DNA of 64,000 nt, taken from positions 4,898,001-4,962,000 of the forward strand of contig NC_091047.1 of assembly GCF_963966145.1 (NCBI RefSeq), in the 5' to 3' direction. The stretch's first letter is position 1. Each line of letters begins with the position of its first letter. This stretch comes from Tenebrio molitor (lineage: Eukaryota; Arthropoda; Insecta; Coleoptera; Tenebrionidae). Below, piece by piece: positions 1 to 13,130 of this stretch. The notes under the pieces are model-generated. The model was given only the letters and a program-made list of their open reading frames with translations. It ran no database searches and had not been told where the DNA came from. The position numbers and the translations under genes are program-made.

Positions 1-2560
1 AGATTTATCTTTATAATTTTCGAATAGGTTGTCTGTGACTTTTGACATTTAATTAGATGATTTTTAGCCATACGTTATTAGCGCATTTCATAGAAAAACA
101 TTACATGTTTTACATTATAAACAAAGATCATTTTTACATTTCAATTTTGTTATTTTAAGAAGTCTTACGGATTTCAAACAATACTAGTAAATTAGTAACA
201 CCGGTTACAGACGCATTTCACAGGACATAAATAAATTTGTATTTCTAGATCACGTTTATAATTTTAGGTACCTTCACTCTTTTGTGATTTTTCCTTTAGT
301 TTTGTTGATACGCATAACAACATAATTAAATTACGAATACCCATACGTTACGGATCGTTTCGCAGAAAATAAATTTGCATTTTATTTACCATTGTCGACG
401 TATAATTAGCGCAAATCGTTTTTAATTTCAATTTATTGATCATACAGGATTTGGATTTGAAACAGTACAAGCGAATCGGTAAGGCTGGTACAAAAATGTA
501 ACAACTTGTGTTTATTTTCCGAATAAGTTGACTTATTGACTTTCAATCAGATCATTTTACTCTTTGCATTATGTGTAGTAAAAATTGGAAATTACCTTGT
601 AAATACCCATACGTTTTAGACATGTTCCGTCGAAAATAAATGTAACATTATATTCATATTTTTGAAATCTGTTATCTACCATTTTTGCCGTTACTCAGAT
701 AATTTTACATTTTTGTAACTTTTCTTTTGGTTTTGTTACAGCAGATATTAAATATTTGAAACAATTTAAGTGAACTATCAATACCACTACATTACAAACG
801 CATTTCCTATAAAATAAAATGTCTTTACGATTACAGTTATCTGTATTTTTGATGTTCAATCAAGCTTCGATCGTTTTTACACCCTAATTTTCTTTTGAAG
901 CAATTCAAGTAAATTAGTAACACTGATTGATACGTTACAGCCGCATTTCTTAGAAAATAATACATATGAAGATTTTATTTAAATTTTTTAATCAATTGGT
1001 ATTTTTCGTTATTTGTTGATGTCCAATCAAGAGTAAATAATTTTTACAATTCAATTTGGTATAATAGGACTTGTTTGAAGCAAAACAAAAAGTGACCAAT
1101 GAGTTACAGGCGCATTTCACACAACTGTATTTTTAAATCAGATCAAGTTTACAATTTTCGAATTTGTTATGTATGACTTTTCGCGTTTGATCAAACCATT
1201 TTTTACTTTTTAATTTTGTAATTTTAATATGTAATTTACATGTTTGAATGCAAGTAGATAGTAACAGTGAAATGTTACAAACCCCTTTCACAGAAAATAC
1301 TTTTGCGTTTCTAGATCAGATCATTGTTATAATTTTCTAGTGCTAAATCAAATTCTGACATTAAATCAGATTCTTTTTAAACTTTTTTTATTAAATCATA
1401 AATACCGGTACATTTTACACGTGTTTTGTTGAAAATAAATATCCACTTTGGATTGTATTTTTCAGTATTTTTTCAAGTATTGAACCAAGTCCAGATCTTT
1501 TTTGTGTCAATTTGGTAATTTAAATTCAAGTAAATTATACCGCCTATGATGTTACACATTTATTTCACAAAAAAATCTTGTGTTTGCCGGTCAGTTTAGT
1601 TTATTTTTATAATTTTCGAATATATTTCCGCTTTTGGCGTTTGATCAAATCATTTTTATGTTTTCACTTTTTGTTTTGTTGCAAGTGTCAAAAATTTGAA
1701 ACAACAAATAAATTGGCAATACTAGCGCATCATTTACTATTGTAATTTCAATAGGATTCAAATTTGAAGCAATTAAATAAATTACTAACACTGATACGTT
1801 ACAAACCAGATTGTATTTATAATTTCCTAACATGAATCTAATCATTTTTAATTTCCGTATTTGTTTGAGTTTTGTTGTAAACAGATTAAAATTTCACAGC
1901 ATAATTAGACGCATTTCGTAGGAAAAAAAATGTTCCATCGATTATAATTTTTCACAATGTTTACCACTTTCGAGGTTTAATTAGGCGTAGATGATTTTTA
2001 CCATTTTATTTTGTACATAGTACAGTTCAACATTTTCAAGTGTTGTAAAACATTTCACAAATTTTAAGTGACGTGACGAACTACGTAATACCCACACATT
2101 TCAGGCGTATTTCTTAAACTAGATGTACGTAATTACGTTTATAAATTTTTTACCTCCAAATCATTAATGTATTTTCTTTTACGTTTTAATACTTTTTATG
2201 TATTTTTTGAAATGCAACACTTATGCGTTACAGACGCACTTTATAAGAAATACACATGTATTTTAAGCTACATCACGATTTAATTTCCAAAATTACGTTA
2301 TATACTTATTTTAAATCTATAATCAGACACAGCTCGTTTTTATTGTAATTTTATAATTACTTCTATATTTTGTTTACTTATGTATTTCGTAAATTTGAAA
2401 CAATGTATTACATCACGCAAGTATTACAGACGCATTTCACAGAAAATATACATGTATGTACTTTTAGGTCAGATTATTACAATCATCCAGTATAAATAGA
2501 TTATCTATTTTTGTATAACTTGTAAATTTGTAATTTCCTTTAAATTTGTTTCGCAGTTTA
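1..2560. repeat. Degenerate tandem array, period roughly 130-200 bp
   Basis: The block is AT-rich and contains no credible ORF. A recognisable phrase, ACAGACGCATTTCACAGAAA and variants, recurs near 82, 212, 355, 621, 805, 942, 1110, 1285, 1422, 1558, 1911, 2110, 2234 and 2430. It is usually followed by TTTTAGATCAGATCA-like and TTTGAAACAATTCAAGTAAA-like phrases in the same order. Units are too diverged to align base by base by eye, so this looks like an old satellite-like expansion or a decayed intronic repeat. The array probably continues left of the window. Confidence 0.7.
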
Positions 2561-3889
2561 TAATTCCGGCAACTGTGCCAAGTGTACGATCGCACAAACG
2601 CTAACCACATTCTGGCAACAGACTAAACTCTGTCAAGAGTATTTCCCAAAAAAATTTTGTTCAAATATTCACATCGTATCTATTTAAGCCGCACTATAGT
2701 CGCATTTTAAATACCTTATCACTTTGTTTCCTGATTATTTAGTGTTAATTGACAAGCCACAGAATCATCTGGATGGCTGTAAATCTACGTTTTGTTTGAT
2801 GCGCTTATGTTCTATAATAATAGAGTACATATCGATTTATGTAGTAACACCTTAATTTTAAACGTCTATTGTCTCGCTATGTTAACGCAAACTAATCGTA
2901 TGTTTAAATCGTAAAATTCGACGGTAACGCAACGCATAGGCTTGTATATTTAGAACTTGTATTATCATGAGCCTTTGTAACAAAACTTCTGTAATCACCA
3001 GTAAGTATTGCTGTAGTCGATTTTCGCAACGCAACGTATCAGAGTGCAATTGTGCAAATAAACAATGGAAAAGTGCGCCAAGCGTTTGGTGAGCCTCTTT
3101 AGAAACGTAAAAACGCTGCCTCGTCATCGAGGCGTACAACAAAACATATAAAAAAAATCATTTGCATCAAAAGTACACCACCAATCGTCACATGCAACAA
3201 AGATATCGACAGATTTTCCGACGAAATATAAAGCACTCAAAAAAGTTTTCAGTAAACATAAAGCGAGAAACGAACGCAAACGCTTGTCGGGTCGGAATGA
3301 TCATGATGGACCTGCAAGGGGGCGCTAGAGAATGTTTTCAGACCTTTTACGTTTTGAATTTTGCGCAAGCATGCTTGTTTTTGGCGCGGGTCCTTAAAAC
3401 TAATGTTAATTCTATCCTATAAAACATAAATAATAAAGCATTTATTATAATCTAAAATCAAGTACTTACTTTACAAGTTTGGCCCCCTTTTTAGAGATGA
3501 TTTCTTGGTCAATGCAGGGGACTAGGAATTAATTCCGTTAGTCCCGCTCAATTATTTCCAATTTGTTCGACAATGCATTGTTTGTTTTTCAATGAAAACG
3601 AATTATTTTTTGAGGCAAGGAAATTGGTATAGATATTAATTGAACAATAACTTAGAACTAATTGATAATGAAATTGTAATTATACTTTATTAATAGTCAG
3701 TTGGTATCATTGTACAAACGCCATTAAGTTGGTTTTTCACCTAAACAAGTTATTTTAAAAAATACTGTAATAATAAGAACACTAAGAAGGGTGTATAGAG
3801 ATTGGTAAGATTAGGTGTTAGTAAAATAACAAGAATTATGGTTGTTGTTTAACAATAGACACGTCACTCTTAAGAAATTTTCAAAATCA
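2561..3889. other. Intergenic, no gene recognised
   Basis: The short ORFs here (2882-3142 on -, 3162-3422 on +) show no domain, signal peptide or splice context and are probably chance. One CTCF-like core lies at 3312-3329 (see findings). Nothing else is recognised. Confidence 0.5.
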
Positions 3890-4960
3890 AAGTCCAGAAT
3901 TCATCGTCACGATTTAATCACAATTTAGCTCGAACGGGGGGCTATCTCTAAACCAAGGGATGAATCCTGTCCGAGTAAAATAAACCCGCCTTCCATTTAC
4001 TTCAACCGTTGCTGACAACGTATCTAGAAAAATCTATTAAAAATTGTCTGCGGCCGACCGGGGATGGTGGGGCCGTTGGAACAATTGTTGCCGTATCGTC
4101 AATTGCTACCTTTTCGCCCTCTACTACTAAATTCGAAGAAATTAGCCCTCTCTCTGCGTGTTATTTGCGATATCGTGTCTACGTGACTAATTAGCATGAT
4201 GGCGACCGCGCCCTAGGCGCCATATTGGATCATAATCTCTGAAATTAACCAACAATTTTCATACGAAAAAAAATCGGGGGGCAAACCGCGACTTGCTAAT
4301 TTTGTGTTTCACCACTGAAGGGTCTCAACCCGGACTGCGCGGCTCGACCTATTCGAACTTGGCCAGGTTCGGATAGATCGACCGACGATCGACAAAATTA
4401 GAGCAAGCAAGGTTCTTATGAAATGGACGCTAATCGCGTTGTGGGGACTAATGCTACTACTGGGTTATACAAATCCTGTGTTGTCAGGGCTCCTCTTCTT
4501 CCACCGACGCCATCTTGGACGGGCTGACAGCTTCTCACACACTATCGTACGTACGATATCACTTCAACTGCGCCGTTTTCTGGGCGAGCCGCCATTTATA
4601 CCGTCTGCCCCCTCCGTGGAATGTTCTAGAAACGTGACGCAGCTCGCTCGACCCCTACCGAGTATTGATTTTCGTCTGTTCCAGAACGATGCGGTTCTCG
4701 CGATCTCCGTCTCGCTCTCGCACGCGGGCCGTCTCGTGCTGTCGCGGTCGACGTGTCGTGACTCGCTCTACTGCGTAGAATTCCGGAATATTCCATTGCC
4801 ACCGCCATCGACGAACAAAAAGAAATTCTTATTAGCCGTTGAAAAATCGTTTAATGAGTGGACGCGACGTTGCCGCGTGTTTGCACCGATAAATATAAAT
4901 ACGGTTGCGGTTTTGCTGATTTCTCGTTTTTTCACCAGAAATTACTGTTTTTAGCATCTT
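3890..4960. promoter_or_regulatory. GC-richer, CpG-rich block, possible promoter/5' region
   Basis: Base composition shifts sharply from the AT-rich flanks to a CpG-containing sequence. ATGGCG and GCCATATTGG-type motifs near 4198-4230 and a GCCATCTTGG near 4507 resemble promoter motifs of housekeeping genes. The 178-residue ORF at 4418-4954 matches no family I recognise, and its composition suggests chance translation. The block could be the 5' end of a large gene whose coding exons lie outside the window, but no exon can be proven. Confidence 0.3.
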
Positions 4961-5000
4961 CTTGGGGACATTTCGACATGTTGCGCCACACCTGCCAAGC

Positions 5001-6715
5001 CACCAAATGAATCACTTTTTTAACCAGTCACACTTTCAGACCTTATTTTTACCATGAAATTTTCCATCTTCTCCCGCGACGTTCCTTAATTGTTTTCTAA
5101 TTTTAATTTGTAAACAGTTGCTGATCTGGCTGCCATTTTTCCACGTCGGAAAGATTCTTATCACTCCACTCTGACACACTAATGTTGCAACGACGTCCAA
5201 ATATGTTTTTTTTTTATTTATGAATGCATTACGGTGGCAATTTCGAAACACAAATAGCAAATATAAATATAAATATTGATATTTGAATTGCCATGTTAAT
5301 TGGTTTATTTGGAATTCTTTGTTTCTTGCTTAGTAATAGTGTGATAAGATCGACTCAATTTTTCTCACAAACAAATTGTACAATTGATGCTAATTGAAAT
5401 CAATTTCGAAAGGGATTGTTTACTCACTCAATTCTTATCTAAGTCTGATGACTTAACTATAAAAAAAATTATTTAGTCTAGTTTACTGACGTATCTTTCA
5501 TTTTTCTGTCGAATGTCTAATCTTTCTTAACTCTTAAAAACAATACAGATTAATCTTGTCGCAGAGAAAAAATACGTTTTTAATTGTGTTGCTTTCTTCT
5601 CAAGTGAACAATGAAGAAATTAAGAACTTCTACTGTTCTAGATTAGTGAATAACAAGATCTTTAGATAAAATTTCGCACTATCTTAGATCCAACACTCTT
5701 TATTCAGATTATCTTTGTCAAACAATTTTTCAGTGATTGTAAAAATAATCACTAAAGGCTTATACTGTAGAAGTGTTGAACATCATATCAAGATTAATTT
5801 TTTTGTGTTTCAACAAGACACTTTGTCAAATCAAATGATTTATATCTTTGAGTTAACAAGATGAAGCTAAAACCCACTACGACTACACTACACTTTGCAA
5901 AGTCATTATGACGCTACAAACTGTCAAGTTTTCTTAGAACTGGAAATCGCATGATCATTTTATGACACCATATATTTTAATTTTAACACTTTTCAAATTG
6001 TTTTTTTACTTTTTTGAAGATTTGTCTGAAGAAATCTCTACGATTCTCACGGTTTTGAAATCGTAAACTAATGCTTTAAACCTTTCAAAACATTTCTCTG
6101 TTATTGTAATTTTGTAAAATAATTTGCAAACATTTCTTGGCAAGCAATCTTTCATGTCATCTCCAGGAAGCTACTTATTTAAAATCTCAATTGTCATAAA
6201 TTTTTTATTGTTTGCTTTTTAAATTAGTAAATTTTATCTGAAGACAAACAAATCTGTTCTTTGGTTTTATGTGATGAAATAAATAAACTTAAGAAACGTG
6301 TTTGTTACCATTTCCACTACTTTATGTATTTTCAAATCCTCTGAATATTACGACTTTCAAGTCATAATAGCGTAAGTTTTAAACCCAATTTTTAATATCA
6401 CGGAACAATAAAATGTCAAGAGTTAAAAGCAGAAACTGAATGGTCATTTTATGGCACCACATTTTAACATAAAACACTGTTCAAAAATGTTTTATTATTT
6501 TTTTTAATCGCTTATCCATAAGTAAAATATTGACGTCTCTAGGAATCTACATTGATGAATTGCAAATTAGTGTTTTTGGACAATTGTTCATTTTTATTTA
6601 AACATTATTTCTGGGCTGTTCCTCATAGAACTAGCTTTCTATAAATAATTTATTTAAGAGTTTTGTCAAACCAGTATGGATTTTATTTTCTTTATTTGTA
6701 TTAAATTTTAAATAT
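5001..6715. other. AT-rich intergenic DNA with a weak internal duplication
   Basis: No gene is seen. The stretch around 5860-6010 is loosely repeated around 6340-6500. Shared phrases include TCATTTTATGRCACCA, a preceding GTCAAG-containing segment, and TTCAAA followed by a T-rich run. This suggests a decayed tandem unit of about 480 bp. Confidence 0.35.
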
Positions 6716-6721
6716 ACATAC

Positions 6722-7017
6722 TACAGGGTGTTTTAAAAATGCCGCCAAAATTTTACAGAACATGATAAAATATGCTATACTGAACAATAAATCATAAAAA
6801 AATAGTTTTTATAATAAAATGGTTGCTGTGATTACTGCTGCTTATTATTATCATATTCAGAACATCTTCTGTACAATGTTGCCACTTTTACAGTAATTAA
6901 ACCTATGTAAAATCATACAGACGCATAAAAAAGAAGGTTTGATTACGATTTCGCGTTAATATTGATATGGGAAATTGTTGTGTAACATTCTTTGGAGATA
7001 TTTTTGGAACACGCTGT
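6722..7017. mobile_element. Inverted-repeat element (MITE-like), TACAGGGTG terminus
   Basis: The left end reads TACAGGGTGTTTTAAAAATG. The right end, read on the opposite strand, gives TACAGCGTGTTCCAAAAATA. Both ends start at TA, as expected for a Tc1/mariner-type target. There is no internal ORF. The element is short, about 296 bp, and non-autonomous. Confidence 0.55.
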
Positions 7018-9180
7018 ATAAAATAATTTCTAAATATTTTGTCGATGTGTGATCTCTTTGCCTAACCTTTCATTCTTTACAATTTTTAGCCTCACTCCAA
7101 AAAACATTAATTTTACAAAAATATACACACTGTACAACCAACGAAGATAAAATAAACCGTTTAGGAAACGTAACCTTGGCAGCGGCAAATTTGCTTACTC
7201 TGATGCTCTAATTTTGAGAAAGTTTAATTCAAATCAAATAAATTAAAAAAACATAACAAAAAATGAAGGTAGCAGAAAAAAAATTTCTTTTGGAATACTG
7301 TCATTTCTTCTTTTGTTGTACACATTGTTGCAATAATGTTCTAGTCAGTTGCTAATGTCATACCATGGTATTTAGTTTTCTGTTCTAAGAAAAAAAAAAC
7401 AGATATTTTGCATATTTACATTTATTTATTAACGTTCATTAAATTGTTGTATTCAATAAATACAACAATTTGATTTACGAGCTTGAATAATTCCGTTATT
7501 TATTACCGCTCCAAGGGTTTCCTAATCACTTCTGTGGAAAATTTTATTATTGACACAACATAAATCTGGGATTCACGATTTGGAAAACTGGTCATTTTAC
7601 CGGAATTAATACCATCATGTGATAAAGTGGAATTTACTCGATTATTATTCATTGATTTTAACTGGCTCCGATGTTGCATATTCAATAGTCTGACAAATGC
7701 GCAGTATCGCTTTGTTTTGACAAATTATTAAAAATAAACTTTTGACATTTATTCATACAAAACAAACATTATCTCGGCAACAAAATTAAAAATAGGCTTC
7801 GAGAGGGCAATCCGCAGGGACAAACACTCTAGTTTTTAATTACTCTTATCTTGATTTGGCAAAATTGTTGTAGGATGTTTGTGGCATTTTTGCGACCAGA
7901 GATTAAATAACCGCTTCCAAATAGATAACAAATATTTACCAGACCTTGATAGCAACCAAACAAATTTCGACTTGGTGCAATTTCGCGCTGTTGACGAAAG
8001 CATGTAAGGTCGATAAAATTATGCGGCGTGAAGACACTTTGTCTTGTCAAGTCTTGTTTCCTTTCGTGTTGCACAACATTTATTGTCCAAATTATTCAGC
8101 TCTAAAGAAAACTGCTAAAAGTTCCACCCATCAGTTCCGAAAATAAGCATAATGTCGCAGGAAATATTTCGTTTTGTCAAGATGAAAGTGGCCGTAACGG
8201 GGTCTTGTCAGATGCGGAGTAGTCCTTCAAGGACTACTTACTGTGAGCATCTGCTACGTCGCAATACGACTCATGTCTTCAGTTACCTCATTCAAGAACG
8301 ATTTGTGGTGACGGGTTCTCGCGAAATTCGCGTTGGATAAATTTCAAAGGGAAATGGGTTCCATGTGGCAAATTTCAGGCCTGTCATGTCAAATAAAACT
8401 CTGAATTGGCACATATTTACGAAAATACGCACCGGTTACCATGTTTATATCTGGTGCTGATGTGGTGGGTACCTACGCAAAGAAAATTTTATTTTCAAGA
8501 TCACCTGAAACTAAAATTAATTTTAATAAGCGCTCGTTGTAGACAGATGTTCCGTTGGGCCCCCCAAAATTAATGATTCACATGATCTCGACATTGTTTT
8601 GTTGACGGTTCCAATTGTGAGTCAGCTTTGTTTGTTCTCTCATTTCAAAACGCAAATTTACTTTTCCAAAACTGATGTTTGAAGAGAGACAAATTCAAGG
8701 AGAACGAAATGGTGTTAATGTTGGAAGGTTCAAGGTGAAAAATGTTTAATGAATATTGTGCTAACGAGCATGCGTTATAAATCCAAAGGCCACTTTGATG
8801 AGAATGTTTCTTGGACATGCTGTATATTGCGATGGATTCCTGATAAATGGGACAGGATTTATTTGAGTCGAGTGCTCAAAAACAAAATCACAAATCATTT
8901 ATTCGGGGTTTGGGACCAGAAAGCGTTTTAATTATGGGTCAAGAAATGTCATTTTAATCGTGAGTGCGTGGCACTGCAATTGCAATATTATTAAAAATAA
9001 ATTGCTTAACTGTTTTCTAATTTTTAATCATCCGCGTTTCTACTCGATTTCGCGTGGAAGTAAAGGTTTTGTATCTTTGTGATGTAATATCTGAACAAAA
9101 GGTTTTTTTAGCGTTCAGGAAATGTTTCTGTGCTTTATGAATGACGGGTGGTTTTTAAATTTAGCGTTGAACAGTCGATT
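7018..9180. other. Intergenic, no gene recognised
   Basis: AT-rich sequence in which the short ORFs (7503-7685, 7829-8074, 7946-8146, 8152-8340, 8749-8931) overlap each other on both strands and lack family features. A slightly GC-richer patch around 8150-8340 was checked and gives no convincing exon. Confidence 0.45.
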
Positions 9181-9204
9181 GTGAGCGCACCACCGGATTA
9201 AACT

Positions 9205-9375
9205 CTGATCAGCTGTTTAAATCTAACCTCACTTTTTGCGTGTTTTTAATATGAAGTTTGAAAAATCAGTCTTTTTTAGGACGACTGGTTGATCAGCTGT
9301 TTAAATCTAACCCCACTTTTTCCGTTGTTTGTGTTTTAATCTGCAGTTTGAAAAATCAGTGTTTTTAAGATGAAT
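9205..9375 (+). repeat. Two-copy tandem repeat, about 85 bp
   Basis: The phrase GATCAGCTGTTTAAATCTAA followed by CC(T/C)CACTTTTT and then GAAGTTTGAAAAATCAGT appears twice, starting near 9207 and 9292. The copies differ by a few substitutions and a small indel, so this is a local duplication. Confidence 0.75.
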
Positions 9376-9601
9376 CGACTCTTCAACGCCAAAAACAATC
9401 TTATTTGGGATTATGTAGTCAGTTTCATCTGATGTGTTTCAATTAACAAGAATCGAATGTGATGTAAAGAATTAGAATGAACAAATCAAGAAAAAATGTA
9501 CTTAAATAAACTTGTAAAAAATATCACTAACAGTAACGCAAAAACCTCGAGGAAGAGAAAGGATAAGAAAAAATAAAAAGGTCAAAGAGACACCTGCATA
9601 G

Positions 9602-9836
9602 TAAAGTCCATTCATTTTGTATTGAACTTTTCAAGGTCAAATAATTTAAATTTTGGCACTGTAATTATGTTTTGTAAATAGTGACATGCCTATAACCAAC
9701 ATAATGTGATTTAGCAATGCTCAATTCAACGTTTATGGTGTTTACCTGCATGTCACTATATACAAAACATAATTACAAAGCCAAAAAATAAAATTATTTG
9801 ACCTTGAAAAGTTCAATACAAAATGAATGGACTTTA
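9602..9836. mobile_element. Foldback MITE with near-perfect arms and TA target sites
   Basis: Both ends read TA then AAGTCCATTCATTTTGTATT on opposite strands. The arms continue, nearly base for base, through a GAACTTTTCAAGGTCAAATAATTT-type phrase to a small central loop around 9690-9740. The whole 235 bp is one hairpin. The TA duplication and the lack of coding capacity point to a Tc1/mariner-mobilised MITE. The arms are close to identical, so insertion is probably recent. Confidence 0.85.
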
Positions 9837-10004
9837 GTTGGCAAAATAATCTCCAATATGGTGAAAGCAGAATTGAAGGTATTGAAAATTAAATTAAGTT
9901 AAAAATAAATTCTCTTTTAACATATTTTGGAAATTTGAAAACAATTAGGATAAACGAAAATAACAATTTTCGCAATGATAAAATGGCTAAAGAAAAAAAT
10001 AGTA

Positions 10005-10465
10005 TACAGGGTGCTTAAAAAATGGCGAAACAACGCCATTGTGCACTATTCAGAGACACCCTCTGAGCATAGGAAAAATGTTAAAAAAATTCTAGCTCGT
10101 AATTCTTTAAAGATATGGAAGCTATAAAATCGGTATTTAAAATTGTTATTATTAACCAATTCTTAATATTTCAAGAACTTTTGTAGTGAAAGACATTTAA
10201 AATGATGTTCAACAATAAATCAATAACTACCTAGTACCTTTATATCAAGTTTTATTTTTCATATCTTGCACAAAAATCATAAAACTGATCTGGCAACCAA
10301 GCTATTAATTAGGTAAGTAATTGCATTTAGTTTCCTACTTATGATTTACTTTGACTCATTGTTTAATGTCAGTTGACATTTTTTTTTTACATTTTTCTAA
10401 TACTCTGGGGATGTGCCTGAATCGTCTGGTATAGCGTTGTTTCGTAATTTTTTAAACACCCTGTA
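10005..10465. mobile_element. MITE with TACAGGGTG termini, 461 bp
   Basis: The left end is TACAGGGTGCTTAAAAAATG followed by GCGAAACAACGC. The right end on the opposite strand is TACAGGGTGTTTAAAAAATT followed by ACGAAACAACGC. TA flanks both ends. The interior is non-coding and unrelated to the other TACAGGGTG elements of this window. Confidence 0.8.
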
Positions 10466-11237
10466 TAGTACTGCTAAAAAATATATGTAGGTATTTTAAT
10501 GAAACGTTAACATTTTAGACTTTTAGAGTAAAGACTCCTCCTTTGAACAATTTTATATTTGAAAAATTCCTGGTTAAAACACCATCTGTAGTAGTAAAAT
10601 TAAATTAATGTAAAAATTAAAAAAAAAATATGTTAGAGCGTAACAGAAGAATAAAAGTTTAATAAAACACACCTAGCTTTCTCATAAGAATGAGTACATC
10701 GTTTATCTGTCTTTTTTGTTTTATAAAGCACAAAAGAAGTACATTTTTTATTAATTACTAATTTAAAAGAAAGTGAACTACATTTTGTGAACGGTCGAAG
10801 ACGACGTCCGTTCTAAATCTAAATTTTATTTAATTTAATTGCTAGATTTACAAATGACCGAATAATGCAATTTTCGTTGGCAAATTCTCTGTGGGGAATG
10901 CTGACTTCATTGTTTTTAATGTCTTCCGCTTGGTAACAGTTTCCAAAGCAAGGAAATACCGTCGCTTTCCAAGTAAAACAGAAATGTGAATGATTTCCTA
11001 ACCGGAGGTTTTTAGAGGAATCTTCTTTCTATTAAATTTTGTACAATATTTTTTGCACCACTTCACAAAAATTTAGTTGTTTTTTAATCAGTATCGTGTG
11101 TGTAACGTGCTCATTTTTCAGCGTCAAATAAAGGGTTTTACTTTACGGTTTTACGCGCTGCACTCGTGCGCGTAATCATCCCACATCTAAAAAATTTAGT
11201 ACATTTTTACATAAATCACTGTTTTATACAGCTGAAG
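10466..11237. other. Intergenic, no gene recognised
   Basis: AT-rich sequence without ORFs, repeats or recognisable motifs. Confidence 0.4.
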
Positions 11238-11612
11238 TACAAAGTGTTTATAAAAGAACATATTATCAAGGGTTCTGTGGAATTGTGCGGCTCTATAATT
11301 TTATTGTGTCGAACTATGTCGAACCGTTAAAGCCGTCAAATCAGATGTCAACAGTCAAATGTCAAATTATTAAATCTTAGCGGCAGTTGTGAGTTCGACG
11401 TCTTAGTTGTTTTTCTTGTGATATTCTTCATTTTTTCTTTATTCTAATTACTTTTCATCTCCCAACAGTCTTTAATCCTTATTAAAAACCTGTCATTAAT
11501 GAACTCTGATTTTTATTTGCTACCACAATACACTATAGAGCGGCAAAAATGGAATATATTTGAATTCCACAGGACTCTTGATATACCTACGTTCTTTTAT
11601 AGACACTTTGTA
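11238..11612. mobile_element. MITE with about 70 bp imperfect inverted termini
   Basis: Left TACAAAGTGTTTATAAAAGA and right (opposite strand) TACAAAGTGTCTATAAAAGA continue through TATCAAGRGTYCTGTGGAAT to a GCCGCTCTATA-type phrase. The interior of roughly 230 bp is non-coding. Confidence 0.75.
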
Positions 11613-11887
11613 TAACTGGCCATACTACTATATTTTTTACACGAGTTTGGAGCAGACAAGTATTGGTATTACATAAACAAATTAAATTAGAACAAAACAG
11701 AACTTAATTTCCCAAAATAAGAAACATAAAACCTAATCCAATTATGATTCCACCTTACATTCACTCACAATTTTTTGTCTATTTTTAAAATGACATTTCA
11801 CCACACAAAAATAGTCTCAAACACATTTAGATTAATTTGTAATACCTACGCCATTAACTTTTAGCTGAAATGTGAAATACGGAAATG

Positions 11888-12139
11888 TACTGTCGCGAGC
11901 AATAAATTTTGGTCGTCAATGTCATCTCAAAATTTGGTTAGATTGTCACAGATTTAAAAAATTTCCCTGCCTAATTATGCCCACATCAACAAAGTGTCAA
12001 AAAAAATGAGAAAAAAATGACAATTAATGTCATACAACATGATGATAGGTTATGATATTTACGACTGTTTTACAATGGAGCATTTTCGATTGCGTCAAAG
12101 AATGACCTTGACGACCAAAATTTATTGCTCGCGACTGTA
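11888..12139. mobile_element. MITE, TIR CTGTCGCGAGCAATAAATTT, TA-flanked
   Basis: The left terminus TA-CTGTCGCGAGCAATAAATT continues TTGGTCGTCAA. It is matched on the opposite strand at the right end (TA-CAGTCGCGAGCAATAAATT, same continuation). The element is 252 bp with no ORF. Confidence 0.85.
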
Positions 12140-13130
12140 GATTAGAAGAAATCTTCTATAAGCAGGAAGATTTTCTTAGTGTATTATATCTTCAATATAT
12201 TTTTTTCTAAAGTGAAAGAGACATTTTATCCAAATCATTCATTTTAATAACTTTTTTTTTTGATAAATTAAACCCCAATTAAAAGATTAGAATTTTTATT
12301 TTTGCTTCAACTTTAGAAATAGAACAGAATTGAAATTCTATAAATGATAAATTACAAAAAATTTAGTTGTCTGTCCCATCTTTATAACGTTGAATGTTTC
12401 CCAAAAGGGCAAAAAATAATGTTTTTTTTTTCATCATTCTTTTCTCTCTTTGTGCTCTTGCTCCACAAAATATTTGCTCTGGTCCTCTGCCAAACCCAAA
12501 TCATTCCGGTCTCTCTTCACGCTCAGCAACTCGATTCCAACAGCTCCACTTTCGTCGGCGCCCTCGAAATCTCCAATCTAAAAAGCGTAGCGCCCATTTC
12601 ACGCCGAGATTTATTTAACAACCTCATTGTTATTTTAATGCGATCAGATTGTGAACGCACAGATCGCCCTCCCAATCCAGGTCAGCACGTTTGCGTCTGC
12701 GACATTACCTACTGTTCAACTCCACACCCAAATTATTCACCCTTCTGTTGCACACCTGGCCTGACAGATGTTCCGGAACAGCAAAGGGGAGGACGGTTTC
12801 TTGCGTCACAATGGTATTTCGAGAGCTCGCGACCGGAGAAGGTGCGGGTCATCGCTTCCTGGTGCCAACCAAGGAGGCGCAGCTTACCTAATAGGCGCAC
12901 ATGAGCCATCAAGTTCATTGATATTTGTCTAGCATATTTGGTCAAATGAGTCAGATGTTGACCGACTGGTGGATTGCTAATAGTCCCGCGTAGGTGAAAG
13001 GTGTAATAGATATTTTGCAGCGGTCGTTGATCTTATCGACCACCATAGATAAGCGGAACGGTCCCAAGAGGAAGATTAAAAGAATTCGATTATTTTATGT
13101 GGGTCAGGTACGCAGTAGCCATTTGTCGCG
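12140..13130. other. Region upstream of the gustatory receptor
   Basis: The first 250 bp are AT-rich. From about 12480 to 13120 the GC content rises and overlapping ORFs appear on both strands (for example 12344-12904 on +). None has family features. GATAAG-type motifs occur near 13050. This is the likely promoter/5' UTR region of the receptor gene; no separate gene is supported. Confidence 0.4.

Noticed and set aside
4418..4954. 178-codon ORF with a hydrophobic start
   Set aside because: The start resembles a signal peptide, but the rest has no domain and lies in a CpG-rich promoter-like block where stops are rare by composition.
12344..12904. 186-codon plus-strand ORF upstream of the gustatory receptor
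   Set aside because: No family features; it overlaps several other ORFs in all frames and has no supporting splice context.
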